From Mytilus trossulus (Eukaryota; Mollusca; Bivalvia; Mytilida; Mytilidae), in NCBI RefSeq assembly GCF_036588685.1, contig NC_086382.1, positions 70,653,999 through 70,717,998 on the forward strand: a DNA stretch of 64,000 bases. The letters are read 5' to 3'. The stretch's first letter is position 1; each line of letters starts with the position of its first letter. Positions 38,001 through 49,080 of this stretch are shown here, piece by piece. Under the pieces are notes generated by a model that was given only the letters and a program-made list of their open reading frames with translations, was not told where the DNA came from and searched no databases. The translations under genes and the position numbers were made by a program.

Positions 38001-38639
38001 TTTTAACAGGGCTGAGTTTCTTAACTGATTAATCTTTCTTTGCTGTTTCGCTAAATATTTTAATGTAAAAGTCCGATAGTACCCGGGTATTTTCCCGGGG
38101 AAAATTTAGGCACAGACTATTACGACAGTAATATCCTGACAGGTAATAGCTTTTCTGAAAAGCTTGCCATATTTTAGCTTCTTATGTTGAGATCGGTGGT
38201 TTGTGTTTATATATTTTTTTTATTATTGGAATCTTGCACTTTAAGCCCTAAGAATATATAGTGTCTTTTTTCTCCTGGTTTTTGGTTTTAGTTGTAGTAG
38301 ATCAGGGTTATCATGGAAGGAGGAGTACAACTTGGTATGATATATATGAAATACAATATATTACAATTTTTAGCAGTCAATTAACTTGTATATTCATACT
38401 GACCAGCCTTTAGAGGCTTATGATGCTCTGCCATTTATGTACTGACGAAAAATTATAGGAATACATTTCATATCCTATAATCCTTATCATATCCATTAAT
38501 CCTTATCATATCTGAGGCTTAACTTGATTCGTATTAGATACAATTAAGTTTCAATATATCAGTTATGTTAAATAATTAAATGAGAAAATAAGAAAGAAAG
38601 TAACCTAATAATGTTTGTCTTATTATTTCTCTCTGCAGA
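35048..38639. other. Non-coding AT-rich stretch
   Basis: No gene is supported. Small items are an ATAATGT run at 35134-35163 and a roughly 44-bp tandem duplication at about 36005-36100 with AATGTCAAGGTCAACTT and CATCTTACAGTAACA. Confidence 0.4.
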
Positions 38640-38815
38640 AAAGGCAGGACACTGAATCAGAAAATGCATCTCGTCCTCAACAGCTCGATTATTGCATGCT
38701 TTACAGAGTCTTTCTGATATAGTTTTTTTTTGTCAGTAGCGACCTACTTCTATTTCTACAGGAAATGTACCACTTCTAAGCTTTTGAAATGATAGATCGT
38801 TGCTTTGATGACATG
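38640..38815 (-). pseudogene. Non-LTR retrotransposon fragment, C-terminal zinc-knuckle region
   Basis: On the minus strand the frame reads LRSGTFPVEIEVGRY, then a stop and a slip at the poly-A run near 38730, then ERLCKACNNRAVEDEMHF and LIQCPAF. The C-x2-C...H-x4-C spacing is the zinc-binding motif found after the reverse transcriptase in many animal LINE ORF2 proteins (zf-RVT-like). Only this short 3' portion is present and it is broken, so it is a dead fragment. The same motif type occurs in the remnants at 40391 and 43478. Confidence 0.75.
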
Positions 38816-39134
38816 GTTTAATTAATAATTAGTTCTTGACAGTAATGTTCTTCAATGTTGATATATGTCCTAAGTTTCGGAATCCCGCTCACATTGGTTT
38901 TCAATTTCTTTGAATATATATATATGGTTTATAATAGCTAGAGTAACGGGATCAACACTGTATTCCTTTGTTTTGTGGAATATGATTCATTTTGTTTACT
39001 CTATATGACAGTGCTAGTAGTTTTAACATGCATACTATGTCTTGACAGTTATGTTATAGTTTTCAAGGTTATAAATCAAGTTGATAAGAAAAACGTTATA
39101 TTTACTTTGAGGATTACTGCTGGACAAAATGGAC
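38816..39134. other. Non-coding AT-rich stretch
   Basis: No gene or repeat recognised. Confidence 0.35.
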
Positions 39135-39279
39135 TAGTGGCAGATCTAGAATTTTCCATAAGAGGGGACCCGCTCCAGTCATGCTTTAATGATTCACTAT
39201 ATGTATAATGCATGATTAATCAAATTTTTCCCACAAAAAGGGGGGGTCCACTGGAAAACTATCTAAATCCGCCTCTGAC
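39135..39279 (+). mobile_element. MITE, GTGGCGGATC-ended family (copy 4)
   Basis: Starts AGTGGCAGATCTAGAATTTT and ends CTAAATCCGCCTCTGA. The shared interior includes CCGCTCCAGTCATGCTTTAA. The most diverged copy, with an extra segment around ATGTATAATGCATGATTAAT. Confidence 0.75.
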
Positions 39280-40005
39280 TACTAAAGTTGGCCGTATAAA
39301 TATGAGAATATTACATCATATATGTGTAGAAGTGATTAAGATATTAGCTGGCTTTTGTCTTAAGAAGAAGCAGTTAAATTTGACTGAGTACGTACAGGTT
39401 GTTGTTATGGTAGTAATATTGTAAATAGATGGTTTGTGCCAATAGATTTGGAATGAAATAGTAATTGGAAATAATGTTCTAGAACATGTTGTCAGCTGGT
39501 TTCTTATATTGTTTAATATTTTGTTGTGGTTTGTAATCTTGACATGCATGGTAAGTTCTATAGATGAGAGCTTCATATTGGTATTAGCATTTAGTGCTTT
39601 ATATTTGGTTGCATGTGAAAGCATACGCGTTTGTTAGTTGGAGTAGTTATATTTTCATTTTGATGGCAACCAGTTCATGCAATGCATAAAGTCAGGATTA
39701 ATATTAGTAAGCGATAGTTCTTTTATTTGTTTATTTTCATTGTCATGATTAATATGGACTATATAGATTGCTGTTTGATGTGAACCAAGGGCGTAGGCTT
39801 CATGCTTTCCCCGTGTACATATTTACATGTACTGTCCTTGCCTTATAGTGTGTAAACGTGTGTAAAGTTTCATGTATCATGTGATGTTCCTTTTTGGATA
39901 CTTTTAAGTTGTTAGTTTTAAAACATATTTTATTGTTCAAAATGACAAAAGAATCAGACACAAGTTTTACCACTTAGTAACGTCTTCTCCAAATATGTTA
40001 ATTAT
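39280..40005. other. Non-coding, with a repeat fragment
   Basis: Near 39765-39800 a fragment reading GATTGCTGTTTGATGTGAAC belongs to the family at 29858. No gene recognised. Confidence 0.4.
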
Positions 40006-40318
40006 ACAAGACGTATGCATCCTATGGGAGAGTTTACCATGCGTATCGAATCTTCCTATATCTATTATGTGTGAGTTTGTAATTACTATAAACAAAGGAA
40101 TCCCATGGCCAACCACGACCTAAACCGTCTTGAGTAAATACATGTAGTTCAGAGTCCAATGAGGAAACTGGTCAATATGAAAGATCCCTCCTATTGGATT
40201 CAGTCAGTGTCCAGACCAATATGGACTGATTTCTGTGAAGCAAACAAGCCTCAGCTGTTATCCAACACCACAACTGTAATTATTCAGTACCCCATAGCCC
40301 CGTATGCATACGTCTTGT
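40006..40318. mobile_element. MITE with ACAAGACGTATGCAT terminal inverted repeats
   Basis: ACAAGACGTATGCAT at 40006-40020 is matched by its exact reverse complement at 40304-40318, a perfect 15-bp inverted repeat around a 313-bp element. CCTATGGG next to the left end and CCCATAG near the right end extend the symmetry. The open frame across its right half is not gene-like. Confidence 0.7.
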
Positions 40319-40390
40319 GTTATTATTATATTTGGATTAATAATATATTCAACTAAATACCCAAACTAGACTAGAGAATTCTCCATCTGA

Positions 40391-41290
40391 GTGAAGTTAT
40401 TGAAAAGTGCGTATGCTGAGTTAAAAAGGACTGAGAGTAAAGCTCAATCTAGCTCCAATAATTCATGGCTCTCTAATATCATTTTCTACAGTGAAAAATT
40501 GGATATTGACCTTAATATATGTCAAAATTTAGGCAAAAATAAATTACAAAATTTACTGAAAAAACAGCTCAAATCAAATTTTCAAAATGATTGGGAGAAA
40601 ATGCAAAATTTGTATTTACAGAATCAAGGCAAATTGGACACTTATTTTTCATTCAAAATGTCATTTGACTATGAAAATTATTTAGATTTAAAGCACCCAC
40701 AAAAACATTTGTTAACGAAATACAGACTCAACAATCACTGTTTAAGAATAGAAACTGGCAGACATGAACGAATTACCAATGTACATGTATATGGTAAACA
40801 TGAAATTTTACCTCGACATGAGAGAATATGTTTATATTGTTATTCAAATTGTATTGAAAACGAAATGCACTTTCTTCTGGAATACCCTCTTTACAATAAC
40901 CCCAGAAGAGATATGACTAATTATATAAAAAAAATATACCACAGTTTAGATAATTCAAACAGATGTTTTTTTTTCATGGATCATGATTTATGAGGATAGC
41001 AGATTTTTATCTATTTTATGTGCATACCTTGATAAAGACCTGCAACTTAAAAAATCAGAAAATTAGTTAACTTAAATACTCTAAAAGATATCAAAATTAG
41101 CTCCCCTTGACCACTGATCTTTCCTCATGCATTTGAAAATATTGTATTGTATTGTATTGTATTGTATTGTATTGTATTGTATTGTATTGTATTGTATTGT
41201 ATTGTATTGTATTGTATTGTATTGTATTGTATTGTATTGTATTGTATTGTATTGTATTGTATTGTATTGTATTGTATTGTATTGTATTGT
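40391..41290 (+). pseudogene. Non-LTR retrotransposon 3' fragment with ATTGT tail
   Basis: The frame at 40391-40993 encodes about 200 residues typical of the region after a LINE reverse transcriptase: an alpha-helical stretch, then KYRLNNHCLRIETGRH and RHERICLYCYSNCIENEMHF. The zinc-knuckle's last cysteine is replaced (LLEYPLY where related copies read a Cys before Pro). A slip in the T-run near 40968 ends the frame, and coding similarity continues in another frame to about 41065. The 3' end is a pure (ATTGT)n tail, the usual way such elements end. The reverse transcriptase and endonuclease are missing, so this is a 5'-truncated dead copy. Confidence 0.8.
41141..41290 (+). repeat. Perfect (ATTGT)30 microsatellite
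   Basis: Thirty uninterrupted ATTGT units, 150 bp, with no substitution. It sits exactly at the 3' end of the retrotransposon fragment and is its tail. The frame through it (IVLYC repeats) is not a protein. Confidence 0.95.
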
Positions 41291-41566
41291 ATATGTAAGG
41301 GCATTGATATCTAAAAATACTGAGTAAGAGATAGTTTACTTGATCATGTTGATTGCTATTACCAATAACGAGTGGTTGGAACTAATGATTACAGCTATAA
41401 TACACAATTTTTGTTATTATAACTCTGCGACTGGATATATTGTTCTAAAATTATGATGTTTGTGTAAAACATGGATTATGCATTAATTAGTTACTAAGAA
41501 AAGGTAATTTTATCAAACTCAGACAATATAATTTCATCAAACTCCATAGCTCATGAAAAGGATATT

Positions 41567-43314
41567 TTATCTCAAAGATATATTAAATTTTTCCAAGTAA
41601 GTGCCATAGGAATTACTTATAAAACCTGAAGACTTGTTACGTTTAAAGCAAATTAACAAACGTTCGTGCAGCAGTTCATCCTGTCCACCGATCAGTACTT
41701 TACCATCCCGTCCACTATTCAGTACTTTACCATCCTGTCCATCTTTTGGTACTACTATTATACGATCCTTGTCTGTTACAATAATGTTACCATAAGTATC
41801 TGAACAGAGTCCCCATGGTCCTGATAAATCATGTGTGTATTGCCAGATCAGTTCACCTGATTCATCCACACAGTTTACTGTTTTACCATGAAAGTCACTA
41901 TAGATTACTCTGTTTTTACTGTAAACAAGACTACAAAGGTCTTGTTGGTTTCCATAAACTTTTAAAACTTCTGGACATTTTCCTTCAAGTCTATAATTAA
42001 AATGTGAAAACGACCGTATCCTACTGCCAGAGAATTATTTGAGAACGATAATCCCATGAAATAATCGGGTGAATTTTCTAACGTGTTTAAATGGATAACT
42101 TTGATAAGTGTTTCTTTCTCCATGTTGAGAATCCTAATGAGGGTCATTTCAGGATATAGTACAGCAATAGTATTGTAATTGATCTGTGTAACACTGTATG
42201 ATTTAGGTATTGCAAAATGTTTCTGTACTTCAATTTCAATCTGTTTCTGAAAGATGCCATTAGATGTAAATAGGTTAAGTTTACCAAGCCATTCAACTAC
42301 TATAACTCTTCCGCCCATCAGACAAATTATGTCACTAATCTTCTTATTTGTGTTGATCTCTATCTTTGTCTCAATATTCATGGTCATGTTGTTTATGTTG
42401 GATTGTTCACGTGATTTTACTTGTGGGTCCGTCCTTCCACTTGTGTCTCTTTTTAGGGTTATTTCAGTTTCATCAACCATTACCTCTCCTAATGATTCTT
42501 ATTGCTCCAATTTGCTCAGCACCTTTTCTAGTTCATCATTTTGCTTCATCTTGATGTTAAATAGGTTGGTCCTGTCGTCATATTCTAGATCATCAACATA
42601 TCGTTGACATTGATGTACTTGTTGTTCAATCTGATGTACGCCCAGAAATGATTGTAGTTTTGGAGTATGTATTACAACTGCATGTAAATGCTTGCTCATT
42701 TCTTTCAAGTTTTTCCTTTTCTCTTTTATTTCAGAAATAAAATCTATGGCTGCTAATTTTTCCTGATTCCAGATTCTGTCTATTTCTTGGCATAGTTTCT
42801 CCTCCAGCTTATCCAATTGTTTGTTAATTGTCTGCCTAATTTTGATCATTGATTTCTTTATGCCCTCACACTTTTGTTCTCCTGTTTGTATGTTGGTTGT
42901 TTTGTTATTTATCATTTGATTCAAGAGATCTAAGATGGAGTTGATATCTTCCTCTACGGATTCTTTGGATTTTTCAATCTTAGTATTCTCAATAATGTTA
43001 GCTAAACTTTTTATCCCAGTACAATTTGAATGATTAACAGAAATACATTCATCACAGCAAGGCATTAAATGACTGGGGCAGTATAAGTTAAGTTGTTGAC
43101 CATGTTTGTCACATTCTGTTTTGATAGTTTTGGTAGATGGTTTATAACTTGTGATACTGATTGTCTTATGATTGAGTGTTCCTTTAAATCTTTTGTGATG
43201 ACCAGAACATGTTGAGCATAGTCCTTCATCACAGTTGTAACACCAGATGTCAGCTTCAGTGTTATTATTTCCTATTTGACAAGGTCCACATAGTACCGGT
43301 TTGCTGGTTGCCAT
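41567..43314 (-). pseudogene. TRIM-like B-box/coiled-coil gene, disrupted
   Basis: The gene starts at ATG 43314, just after a plausible 5'-UTR acceptor (TTATGTAAAG). Residues 1-51 form a B-box-like zinc finger (C9, C12, C25, C28, C33, C36, H49). Residues 67-98 form a second B-box (C68, H71, C79, H82, C87, C90, H95). A coiled coil runs to about residue 225, and a beta-propeller-like (NHL-type) C-terminus follows. There is no RING finger. Bivalves have large families of such single-exon TRIM-like genes, linked to innate immunity. The frame is broken twice: an in-frame TAA at 42499-42501 after residue 271, with coding similarity resuming in the same frame, and a one-base frameshift near 41987. 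A 27-bp duplication near 41690-41735 repeats DGKVL. Either a pseudogene or assembly error; a separate 271-residue B-box protein could still be made. Confidence 0.75.
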
Positions 43315-43477
43315 GACCTTTACATAATATGAAGAACATATATAGTAATCAAATTTATTCAGTAACCTTAACATATACAATACATTTATAAATTAGCTTA
43401 ATGAATGAAGTTTGAATGCTTGAGGTTAACTGGATGATATGTCCTATACAATTTGTATATACTAAGTAAATCTTTGT

Positions 43478-44823
43478 ATGTTCTTTCCAACCGGGCCTGA
43501 ATTAGTGGTTATATACTTTATACGCTGTCTTATGTTTGCCGATGATTTACTTTTATTGTCTGAAAGTGCAGAGGGTTTACAGAAGTCATTAGAGAAATTA
43601 AGCAACTATTGTAAAAAATGGCAGTTGTCAATTAACATAAATAAAACTAAAGTGATAGTATTTCATAAAAAAACATACCATACACTAAAGCAGAGTTTAC
43701 TTTGGATGGTTATAAATTAGAAAAAGTATTAAAATATAAATATCTAGGTAATATTATAGAGGCTTCTGGTAAATTCCATACATCACATATGGAACTATCA
43801 AAAAAAGGCACAAAAGTTCTATTCAGTTTGTTTAAATATATGAATAATATAGAAAATATACCTATAAATATACATAAAAAACTATTTGAATCTTTAATAA
43901 AACCAATTTTAATGTATAACTCAGAAATTTGGTATATGGACTACTATGAAAAAGTACTAAGGTCTCAGAGTAGAGCAGTAAATAATGATAAAGATTTTGA
44001 TTTACTTACGTCAATTGATAATAGCTTTATTGAAAAGGTGAATTTAAAATTTTGCAAAATAATTCTAGGTTTAAGTAAAAAAGCAGTTAACATTGCATCA
44101 AGGGCAGAGTTAGGACAATATCCAATAAAGGTTCAAGCACTAAAATATATGGCAAGAGTATCTAACACAGAAATTAATCCGTTGTTATATGATGCATACT
44201 GCACAACTAAACTGTTGGATGAATCAGGAACCTATTCTTGGTATACTTTTGTAAAAAATATAATTCATGAAAATAATTTAAATATATCTGATATACAAAA
44301 TATTGACTTCATAAAAGAAAAATATAAAATGAATAAACACATGAAAGATATTATGCAAGAAAACTACAAAAAGCTGTTCTTTAAAAAATTAAATTCTTTA
44401 ACAGAAAATAATAAATTATTTATCTATAGTAAAATCAAAAAGAAATATGAAACTGAGCCTTATTTACTTAAAGAGAATAACTTTGAAATAAGGAAAAAAT
44501 TTACTAAATTAAGGGTAAGTGACCATATTTTGGAAATTGAAAGGGGTAGATACAAAAATATAAAAAGGGAAGAACGTTTATGTCAACATTGTTGTCAAAA
44601 TAAAATAGATGATGAAGAACATTTTTTATTTACATGTATTAAAAATAAAGATTTGAGACTTGAATTTTTACAGAAAGTTAGAAATACCTATTCTGATATA
44701 GATAATATGGATAATGTGGATAAATTGGTTTTATGTCTTTCGTGTCCGTCAATTATGCAGTATACGGCCCCATTTGTTAAAAAGTCATGGTCACTGAGGA
44801 GAGTGGACTCAACAACTGCATGA
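43478..44823 (+). pseudogene. Non-LTR retrotransposon reverse transcriptase fragment
   Basis: The 5' frame (43478-43720) contains FADDLLLLSES at about 43535, the catalytic (Y/F)xDD motif of reverse transcriptase with the family's usual following residues. The region before it is deleted. A frameshift near 43690 moves coding to the frame of 43702-44823, which covers the thumb/connector region (KYLGNIIEASGKF, LYNSEIWYM-type words) and the C-terminal zinc knuckle ERLCQHCCQNK...EEHFLFTC. The sequence then reads CCCCATTGGGGTATAACTGT and ends in AATAAACTTTATAAACTTTA, a likely 3' tail. Fingers, palm and endonuclease are absent, so it cannot mobilise itself. It is divergent to the TRIM-like gene, with a 160-bp gap. 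Confidence 0.85.
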
Positions 44824-44959
44824 TAGATACTTAATGTATATAATGTTTGTTCTTTTGTTGTTATTTTTGTATGATGTATTGTGTTCATTTATATATATGC
44901 CTTCAACCCCATTGGGGTATAACTGTGCATTTATTCAATAAACTTTATAAACTTTATAT

Positions 44960-45710
44960 ATATAAAGCAAGCTAAATGAGTTATCTCTCTTTGTATACTA
45001 TATACATCTATTCATTTATTTGGAGTGGTTTTTTCAATTTAATATTGCGATATGTAAATGAATGTGAACATGTTCTTTTTATTTAAAGTCATCAATAGTA
45101 TTGACAAATTAATTCTGTGTCAGAAACAAATGCTGGATTAAATATTTGATCATAATCCAAATTCAGTCCGTCTGAGAGCTGCATCAAGCCTGAATGTAGT
45201 GTCATTGAATAATAATAATTAAAAAAACCAACTAAAACATGGAGGCAAATAAAATCCCTTTACATTATAATATAAATAGATACTAAGTCTGATTGTATAT
45301 TAATGACCAATATGTATATATCTATAAACCTCTTAATTCAGACATAAGTCATTTCATCTCAGTTTTTCAACAATGGCAGATTTAACAGATAGTAAATAAA
45401 GACATGTTTATGCCTGAATCGGGTGATCAGTTTGCATTTTAAATGACGATTATTATACTAATATATAACATGCGAGAGCTTTAAAGTCGTCAGTCAATGT
45501 CTTTAATCCCCTCCCCTGTAGTGGAAGTCAGTATTAGTTTAATGATATTTTGATCAACAATATTTTATTATTGAAGACCCTATTATGGCTTCTTGTGGAT
45601 TTTTTTCTAATGTACCACATCTCTTTATATTGGTTATCTTCCTAATAATAAGGAAATAATATATTGGGTATAAATAAATGACACGAAATCAAAACTCGAT
45701 CAAGAAAACA
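44960..45710. other. Non-coding AT-rich stretch
   Basis: No gene recognised between the retrotransposon tail and the 50-bp array. Confidence 0.4.
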
Positions 45711-47170
45711 CAAAATACACCTGATACAATGGAACAGTGTGTTATTGCTATTCTTCAGAACAAAATACACCTGATACAATGGAACAGTGTGTTATTGCTT
45801 TTCTTCAGCACAAAATACACCTGATACAATGGAACAGTGTGTTATTGCTATTCTTCAGCACAAAATACACCTGATACAATGGAACAGTGTGTTATTGCTA
45901 TTCTTCAGCATAAAATACACCTGATACAATGGAACAGTGTGTTATTGCTATTCTTCAGAACAAAATACACCTGATACAATGGAACAGTGTTTTATTGCTA
46001 TTCTTCAGAACAAAATACACCTGATACAATGGAACAGTGTTTTATTGCCATTCTTCAGAACAAAATACACCTGATACAATGGAACAGTGTGTTATTGCTA
46101 TTCTTCAGAACAAAATACACCTGATACAATGGAACAGTGTGTTATTGCTATTCTTCAGCACAAAATACACCTGATACAATGGAACAGTGTGTTATTGCTA
46201 TTCTTCAGCACAAAATTCTTCAGAACAAAATACACCTGATACAATGGAACAGTGTGTTATTGCTATACTTCAGAACAAAATACACCTGATACAATGGAAC
46301 AGTGTGTTATTGCTATTCTTCAGCACAAAATACACCTGATACAATTGAACAGTGTGTTATTGCTATTCTTCAGAACAAAATACACCTGATACAATGGAAC
46401 AGTGTGTTATTGCTATTCTTCAGAACAAAATACACCTGATACAATGGAACAGTGTGTTATTGCTATTCTTCAGCACAAAATACACCTGATACAATGGAAC
46501 AGTGTTTTATTGCTATTCTTCAGCACAAAATACACCTGATACAATGGAACAGTGTTTTATTGCTATTTTTCAGCACAAAATACACCTGATACAATGGAAC
46601 AGTGTGTTATTGCTATCTTTCAGCACAAAACACACCTGATACAATGGAACAGTGTGTTATTGCTATTCTTCAGCACAAAATACACCTGATACAATGGAAC
46701 AGTGTGTTATTGTTATTCTTCAGCACAAAATTCTTCAGAACAAAATACACCTGATACAATGGAACAGTGTGTTATTGCTATTCTTCAGAACAAAATACAC
46801 CTGATACAATGGAACAGTGTGTTATTGCTATTCTTCAGCACAAAATACACCTGATACAATGGAACAGTGTTTTATTGCTATTCTTCAGAACAAAATACAC
46901 CTGATACAATGGAACAGTGTGTTATTGCTATTCTTCAGCACAAAATACACCTGATACAATGGAACAGTGTTTTATTGCTATTTTTCAGCACAAAATACAC
47001 CTGATACAATGGAACAGTGTGTTATTGCTATTTTTCAGCACAAAACACACCTGATACAATGGAACAGTGTGTTCTTGCTATTCTTCAGCACAAAATACAC
47101 CTGATACAATGGAACAGTGTGTTATTGCTATTCTTCAGAACAAAATACACCTGATACAATGGAACAGTGA
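45711..47170 (+). repeat. 50-bp satellite array, 29 copies, with higher-order structure
   Basis: The unit is CAAAATACACCTGATACAAT + GGAACAGTGTGTTATTGCTA + TTCTTCAGCA. I counted 29 copies. Variation is confined to a few positions (GTG/GTT before TTATTG, C/T in TTCTT, AA/CA at the unit end). The spacing is exactly 50 except at two places (after the copies at 46171 and 46686), where the same extra 15 bases CAAAATTCTTCAGAA are present, 515 bp apart. The variant run tttt-CA then CACACC then a normal unit occurs both at copies 17-19 and 25-27. So blocks of several units were duplicated. Non-coding. Confidence 0.95.
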
Positions 47171-47689
47171 GAAAAATTCAAGGTGAGATCTTCAATGCAA
47201 AGCAAAAAAACTCTCACATCAATCAAGTTTGAGATGGCCCCTTAGCTGAAAAATAGAATTCAAATTGTTTAGTTTTGCCTACGTGAAACTACCCCCCCCC
47301 CCCCCCCACCACCAAAAAAAAAAATCATTTCAATAATTGTTTAAAGATGTTTTTCTTGCTCTAACGTTGTTTCCTTGTTTAAAACATGTAACTTATGTAA
47401 AATGAAATCTCTACCTAGCTACCCAAACCCACAACCATGGACATGCCACATCAAACACAGATTTCTTTTACGGGTGGCCTAACTTCAATCACACCACAAA
47501 TGTATTTTGAAGACAAAAGTTTTGAAGTGAAATATAGATCTATAAATTGTGTCTGGCAAAGCAATTTTATATACACTTTGAATGCTGTCATACACATCCC
47601 CAATCACATTAAACTTTGCAAACTAATATTATAATATGAGTTTAATATTGCCCTTGAATGATTATTTTAACCCTTTTCTTTAAATAAAA
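47171..47689. other. Non-coding stretch with a C homopolymer
   Basis: A run of C near 47290-47307 is followed by an A run. No gene is supported; the 65-residue frame at 47437-47634 has no recognisable feature. Confidence 0.4.
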
Positions 47690-48270
47690 AAGGGATATGC
47701 ATATGTTATTACTGAAATTAGAAAAAGAACTATCAAAAGAGACTAATTTAAACATTAACATACACCAAACATTTTGATAGCTTAGTCTGGTTAGTCATAA
47801 GTTATGGTGAAGCCATATGGGGCACCAGAGAATTTTCTTGTATTAATGCTGTCCAGAACAGAACTATCCATTTTGGGAGAGTTCCGTTTGCGCCAAAAAT
47901 GCGTCCTTTTGCGCCACAACTTTTTCTCTCAAATGCTACGTTTGCGCCACATTTAAATTACATTGTAATTGGCGCAAAAGGACTGCTGCCCCTTTTTTAT
48001 GGGTCTTTTTATATACACCTAGTGATGCCATTAATGGAGATATAGATTGGAAAACTCCATGTACGAAGCAGTGGGGTTGTGGGTTTAGACATTGGGCTAA
48101 ATGTAATGTTCTGTCACCAAACAGGGTGAATTGTATAGTATTTCAAAGGACATTTAGAAATGCCATTGATAAAAAGAAAAACTGGTGTTATATAATTATG
48201 ACAAAATTTAGACAATGCAATGTATATTTATACACTAATTTAGATAATGTGTTGCATAAAAATGTTATTA
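47690..48270 (+). pseudogene. Non-LTR retrotransposon fragment interrupted by a MITE
   Basis: Before the insertion, frames read FDSLVWL then VISYGEAIWGTREFSCINAV and QNRTIHF. After it they read YTPSDAINGDIDWKTP, CTKQWGCGFRHWAKC and NRVNCIVFQRTFRNAID. These are the post-catalytic words of a LINE ORF2 family as I recall it. Stops and frameshifts are present, so it is a dead fragment. About 110 bp at 47880-47990 interrupt it. Confidence 0.6.
47880..47990. mobile_element. Hairpin MITE inserted in the retrotransposon fragment
   Basis: GTCCTTTTGCGCC at 47903-47915 pairs exactly with GGCGCAAAAGGAC at 47971-47983. The word TTTGCGCCA is also repeated directly at about 47887, 47909 and 47941. Removing this block brings two parts of a retrotransposon reading frame together. 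Exact edges are uncertain by about 10 bp. Confidence 0.55.
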
Positions 48271-48852
48271 CATAGTCTACTTTTTGTGCTGACATGAATT
48301 GTCATTGATATGGTTATACATGTATTTATATAAATTTACTGTTTACAAATTTTTATTTTTTTTGAAATACTAAGGCTTTTCTACCTCAGGCATAGATTAC
48401 CTTAGCTGTATAAGCCAAAACTTTTAGGAATTTTGGTCCTCAATGCTCTTCAATTTCGTAATTTATTTAACCTTTTTAACTTTTTTGGATTCGAGCGTCA
48501 CTAAAAATAGTTACTGTCCTTTGAAATTGAAGAAACTACCTACCTATTTGTTCTTTGACCGGATTAGAATGAGTATTTCCCAAATGGACACCAAATAACA
48601 GATATTACTTAGTCCTTTTATACACCATTTATTTATTCATATTTTTGCTTTTTTACTTTTAGGGTTGGGGATGTGGGTGTCAAAAGAAAGTCAGTTTTTA
48701 CATCTTAATTGCAGAGACAGTGTTATAAAGAATGGCGTGAAGATGGCCTAGGCATTTCGGTGATGGCAAACAAAAATATATCATGATGAAGTAATGATAT
48801 ACAATTATAAACATGACTCTATTATTGTTTCTTTCAAACCGTCATACATTTA

Positions 48853-49080
48853 TCATGGCTCTAAAGACCAGATTACATAGGTTGGGCTTTTTGGTTCTGT
48901 TATACGTCGGCTATCCTCTGTTTTCTCGTTGGGATAAATTGGTGTATGACTCAGCAAACAGTGAATAGATTTATAAAGGGACTTGCCAGCAAATTGGAGT
49001 CTAGGTGGAATAGATGCTGGTGGCAGTTTTGGTAGAGGTCTAGTCACCGGAATGGGTCCAATGACAACGCGTTGAAACAT
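48853..49080 (-). CDS. Unrecognised 75-residue ORF, possible gene or exon
   Basis: An uninterrupted minus-strand ORF from ATG 49080 to a stop at 48853, more GC-rich than its surroundings. The product is proline-rich at the N-terminus (VVIGPIPVTRPLPKLPPASI) and hydrophilic later, with no signal peptide or membrane span. An in-frame stop lies just upstream of the ATG, and a possible acceptor TATAG about 15 bp upstream would allow use as a terminal exon. No clear polyadenylation signal follows. It lies 450 bp downstream of the histone H4 variant on the same strand. I do not recognise the family, and it may be a chance ORF. Confidence 0.3.
   Translation of the reverse strand: MFQRVVIGPIPVTRPLPKLPPASIPPRLQFAGKSLYKSIHCLLSHTPIYPNEKTEDSRRITEPKSPTYVIWSLEP

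Noticed and set aside
38060..38110. ACCCGGGT and TTTTCCCGGGGAAAA dyads
   Set aside because: Short palindromes without a second copy or flanking structure; can occur by chance.
41127..41327. 66-residue ORF of repeated IVLYC
   Set aside because: Translation of the (ATTGT)30 microsatellite.
45711..47170. CRISPR-like regular array
   Set aside because: No unique spacers; every unit is the same 50-bp sequence, so it is a eukaryotic satellite.
47285..47325. C homopolymer followed by an A run as a possible regulatory tract
   Set aside because: More simply a slippage-prone homopolymer; its exact length may be a sequencing artefact.
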